A stretch of 7,798 bases of DNA from Elusimicrobiota bacterium (GTDB taxonomy: Bacteria > Elusimicrobiota > Elusimicrobia > 2-01-FULL-59-12 > JACPXA01). A program made the translations under genes and the position numbers. The notes beneath the pieces were generated by a model that was given only the letters and a program-made list of their open reading frames with translations, made no database searches and had not been told where the DNA came from. Location of the stretch: the NCBI GenBank assembly GCA_016196785.1, contig JACPXA010000024.1:1-7798 (forward strand). The letters run 5' to 3'. How positions within the stretch are numbered: position 1 is the stretch's first letter; the number at the start of each line of letters is the position of its first letter. Positions 5,845-7,798 of this stretch are shown in pieces.

Positions 5845-7090
5845 TCGGATCGGAAGCTGGGGGATAGCGCTCCTGGGGTTGGCGGTGTCGTTGTCGATCG
5901 CCGCCACACATATGGTGTGGATTCCATTGGCGGTGACGTGGTTTGGGGGTCGGTTGCTCCGCCGCCCGGGCTTCCGATGGTGCGGCAAGCCGCTCGGTTG
6001 GCCCTCTCTCTCCCTGGGGTTGGTCATTTGCCTGTCTGGGGTGATCGCCGGGGTGTTTCTCCGAAGCCTCAGACGGCTTCGGTCGGATATCAATTGGCTC
6101 GTCTGTTTCTTGGTGGCTTCCGTGCCACCCAATCGGGAGGTTGTGCTGAGAGGGTTCCGCTGGTTCTTGTGTGGGTCGCTCCTGACTGCCGCCTTAGGGT
6201 TGCTGCAATGCGGGATTGGTATCGTCCGCATAGACTCAGGAGCCTTGGAGCGGATCCCGGCGACGTTGCAGGCATGGCCCCCCGTGCTGCTAAGCTACCT
6301 GGCGACCATGCACCGGCGGGCGGTGGGGACACGCAGCCACCCCCTGACGTACGCTGAGGGCTTGTTATTCGCTTGGGGGCTCCTCCTGGCGCTCTGGCTC
6401 TGGCGTCAGGGGTGGCGGCGTTTTTGGGCAGGGGTAGGAGTCTTAGTCGTCGGGGCGGCGTTGGTGTGGTCGAAAGGACGTGGCCCGTGGTTTGCCGCCC
6501 TCGGCATCTTAGGGGTGGGGTTGGGCTTGGAGTGGCGTCGTATCCCCTGGCGAGGGTTGGCGGTATTCCTGGTCATCATGGGGGTCATCCTTTGGCATCC
6601 CCAAATTCGGATGCGCATCAAGTCCATCGGTGATTTTCAAGAAGGTTCTCATGTCATCCGGATCAACCTGTGGCAGATGGGGTGGCGAATCTGGCGCGAT
6701 CATCCCTGGTGGGGGGTGGGTCCAGGCCAGGTGAAGCGGTTCTCCCAAACCTATTCGTCGTCTCAGCGGCTGCCAGTGGGGGAATGGAGCGATGTGCATA
6801 ACCTCTACCTCCAACGATTGATGGAACTTGGGATCGTTGGCTTTGGGGTGTTTTTCTGGTTTCTCGTCACCGTGCTGATCTATTTGGCCAAGACGTATTG
6901 GTGGAGTCGCAACGATTCGGAACACGCCCCCTGGTTTCAGGGGGCATTTCTCGGGGTCTTAGGCTGCCTGCTGGCGGGTTTCACGGAAACGACGCTGGGG
7001 GATTCGGTGGTACTCCTGATCTTCTCGTTTATCGTTGGTTCCGCCATGGCGCTCCGGCGGTGTCTCTCCCATGAGCCCTCGACGGGCTAA
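5819..7090 (+). CDS. O-antigen ligase-like membrane protein (WaaL/Wzy_C family)
   Basis: About 423 residues, very hydrophobic, with roughly ten predicted membrane segments (for example GIALLGLAVSLSIAA, LGLVICLSGVIAGVF, VLVVGAALVW, GIVGFGVFFWFLVTVLIYL). It has the Wzy_C/O-antigen ligase signature: an SKGRGPW arginine motif (R221), then a large loop (about residues 270-330) with VGPGQVKRF and a conserved-type histidine in DVHNLYLQRLMELG (H327). WaaL enzymes transfer undecaprenyl-linked O-antigen to the lipid A core at the periplasmic face. O-antigen polymerases and related oligosaccharide ligases share the fold, so the exact acceptor is inferred from the LPS neighbourhood. GTG 5819 was chosen because GAGGG precedes it; the upstream part of this open frame is covered by the acyltransferase. 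It overlaps gmhB by 20 nt. The reading frame is intact, in contrast to the two broken genes upstream. Confidence 0.82.
   Translation: MNSFPSSIDRIGSWGIALLGLAVSLSIAATHMVWIPLAVTWFGGRLLRRPGFRWCGKPLGWPSLSLGLVICLSGVIAGVFLRSLRRLRSDINWLVCFLVASVPPNREVVLRGFRWFLCGSLLTAALGLLQCGIGIVRIDSGALERIPATLQAWPPVLLSYLATMHRRAVGTRSHPLTYAEGLLFAWGLLLALWLWRQGWRRFWAGVGVLVVGAALVWSKGRGPWFAALGILGVGLGLEWRRIPWRGLAVFLVIMGVILWHPQIRMRIKSIGDFQEGSHVIRINLWQMGWRIWRDHPWWGVGPGQVKRFSQTYSSSQRLPVGEWSDVHNLYLQRLMELGIVGFGVFFWFLVTVLIYLAKTYWWSRNDSEHAPWFQGAFLGVLGCLLAGFTETTLGDSVVLLIFSFIVGSAMALRRCLSHEPSTG
6061..6082. repeat. 8-bp perfect hairpin inside the ligase gene
   Basis: CCGAAGCC (6061-6068) and GGCTTCGG (6075-6082) form a perfect 8-bp stem with a 6-nt loop. 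It is translated in frame as part of LRSLRRLRS, an arginine-rich cytoplasmic-type turn. There is no following T-run, so it is not a typical terminator. Confidence 0.5.
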
Positions 7091-7658
7091 CCCGACAGCG
7101 CCCGTGATCTTTCTAGATCGGGATGGGACCCTCATTGAGGACCCGGGGTATCTGACAGATCCTGAGGCGGTCCGTCTGCTGCCTCGAGTGGTTTCTGCCC
7201 TCCGGCTCATGCGGCATGAGAGATTCCGATTGGTGCTGGTGACTAATCAGTCGGCGGTTGCGCGAGGATATCTGAGCCGGAATGGCTTGGAGATCATTCA
7301 CCGACGGCTGAAGCAGGTCCTTCGAGCGAGGGGCGTGACCCTGGATGGATGGTATTACTGTCCGCACCATCCGGAGGCCCGGTGTCGGTGCCGAAAACCT
7401 GAGCCAGGGTTGCTGCGTCGAGCGGCGCGAGAGCTAGGATGTTCGCTCAAGCGGACGTACAGCATCGGCGACCGTTGGAGCGATGTGGTCATGGGGCAGC
7501 GGGTGGGAGGGAAAGGCCTCCTCGTGTTAACCGGTCTTGGCCGGAAAGAATGGCGGCAGGCGAGGAAGATGAAAATCTGGGCTCCTGATGCCGTGGTGAA
7601 GGATCTGTACGCGGCGGCCCGCTGGATCATCCGCGCTGAAAAGAAGAGGGTCCAATGA
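7071..7658 (+). CDS. gmhB: D-glycero-D-manno-heptose 1,7-bisphosphate phosphatase
   Basis: 195 residues, close to the family's usual 180-190. It is a HAD-superfamily phosphatase that removes the 7-phosphate (D-glycero-D-manno-heptose-1,7-bisphosphate to heptose-1-phosphate) on the way to ADP-heptose, the donor used by the GT9 enzyme upstream; it acts in the cytoplasm. HAD motif I is FLDRDGTL (nucleophile D16, acid/base D18), motif II is LVTNQSA, motif III lysine is K109 in RKPEPG, and motif IV is SIGDRWSDV (D134). The GmhB/HisB-N zinc loop is present as C97-P-H99 and C105-R-C107. HisB-type histidinol-phosphatase is the alternative, but the LPS setting favours GmhB. ATG 7071 gives a normal N-terminus just before the first strand; TTG 7035 would add 12 unneeded residues. 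It overlaps the ligase by 20 nt; no strong Shine-Dalgarno is visible. Confidence 0.88.
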   Translation: MSPRRANPTAPVIFLDRDGTLIEDPGYLTDPEAVRLLPRVVSALRLMRHERFRLVLVTNQSAVARGYLSRNGLEIIHRRLKQVLRARGVTLDGWYYCPHHPEARCRCRKPEPGLLRRAARELGCSLKRTYSIGDRWSDVVMGQRVGGKGLLVLTGLGRKEWRQARKMKIWAPDAVVKDLYAAARWIIRAEKKRVQ

Positions 7659-7687
7659 GTATGTTCAGGAGGGAAGGGGAGAGCCGG

Positions 7688-7719
7688 GGGCGTGGCTGCG
7701 TTCGCTACGCTTCTGGCCC
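7688..7719 (-). repeat. 32-nt dispersed repeat, copy 2 (after gmhB)
   Basis: This is the inverted-orientation copy of the repeat at 947-978, matching at 31 of 32 bases. It starts 30 nt after the gmhB stop. Its outer border (7709-7729) is also identical over 21 nt to 2009-2029, so this copy links the repeat in the glycosyltransferase linker with the insert in the deacetylase. Confidence 0.85.
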
Positions 7720-7741
7720 TCCTCGAAACTCTGGTGTGCTC

Positions 7742-7757
7742 GGGCGCATCCGCGCCC
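7742..7757. repeat. GGGCGC/GCGCCC hairpin in the downstream tail
   Basis: GGGCGC (7742-7747) and GCGCCC (7752-7757) form a 6-bp GC stem with a 4-nt loop, 12 nt beyond the 21-nt repeat border. There is no T-run, so it is not a standard intrinsic terminator; it may be part of a larger repeat unit that runs past the window edge. Confidence 0.4.
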
Positions 7758-7798
7758 TGCGCTCACCGCGTTTCTACGGAGGCCGCTTAGGCTCACTC

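Noticed and set aside
7742..7757. Rho-independent terminator for the operon.
   Set aside because: The stem is short and no T-run follows on either strand.

Overview
The window reads as one strand-uniform operon for lipopolysaccharide (lipid A, inner core and O-antigen attachment) from a GC-rich Gram-negative bacterium. Every recognisable gene is on the + strand, and neighbours overlap or sit a few bases apart. Lipid A kinase (LpxK), a late acyltransferase (LpxL type), a GT9 heptosyltransferase, GmhB and a WaaL-type ligase can only belong to an outer-membrane LPS maker. Gene content and style suggest a Nitrospirota (Nitrospira-like) genome, but this is a guess without a database search.

Layout: (1) 3-1757, a single open frame joining a GT4 glycosyltransferase to a WaaE/KdtX-like GT2 glycosyltransferase, open to the left edge. 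(2) 1747-2734, a NodB-type polysaccharide deacetylase split by a palindromic insert of about 170-195 bp that puts the two halves in different frames. (3) 2737-5055, a GT9 heptosyltransferase joined in frame to LpxK by a proline-rich linker of about 75 residues. (4) 4989-5844, an LpxL-type acyltransferase broken by an internal deletion plus frameshift. (5) 5819-7090, a membrane O-antigen ligase. (6) 7071-7658, GmhB phosphatase. (7) 7659-7798, a non-genic tail with a repeat and a hairpin.

Together the genes would build and phosphorylate lipid A (LpxK), acylate it (LpxL), supply and add heptose (GmhB, GT9), extend the core (GT4, GT2) and attach O-antigen (ligase).

The unusual signal is not a new gene family but a set of small dispersed repeats placed at protein joints. 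A 32-nt repeat (31/32 identical, inverted) lies both in the GT4-GT2 linker and in the tail after gmhB. A 21-nt border of the tail copy also flanks the 169-bp palindromic element inside the deacetylase, just before its catalytic TFDDG motif. A separate hairpin cluster lies in the GT9-LpxK linker. Both fusions and one of the two broken genes therefore coincide with repeat or palindromic DNA, which suggests that small palindromic elements have been remodelling this locus. Assembly error remains a live alternative for the two frame breaks.
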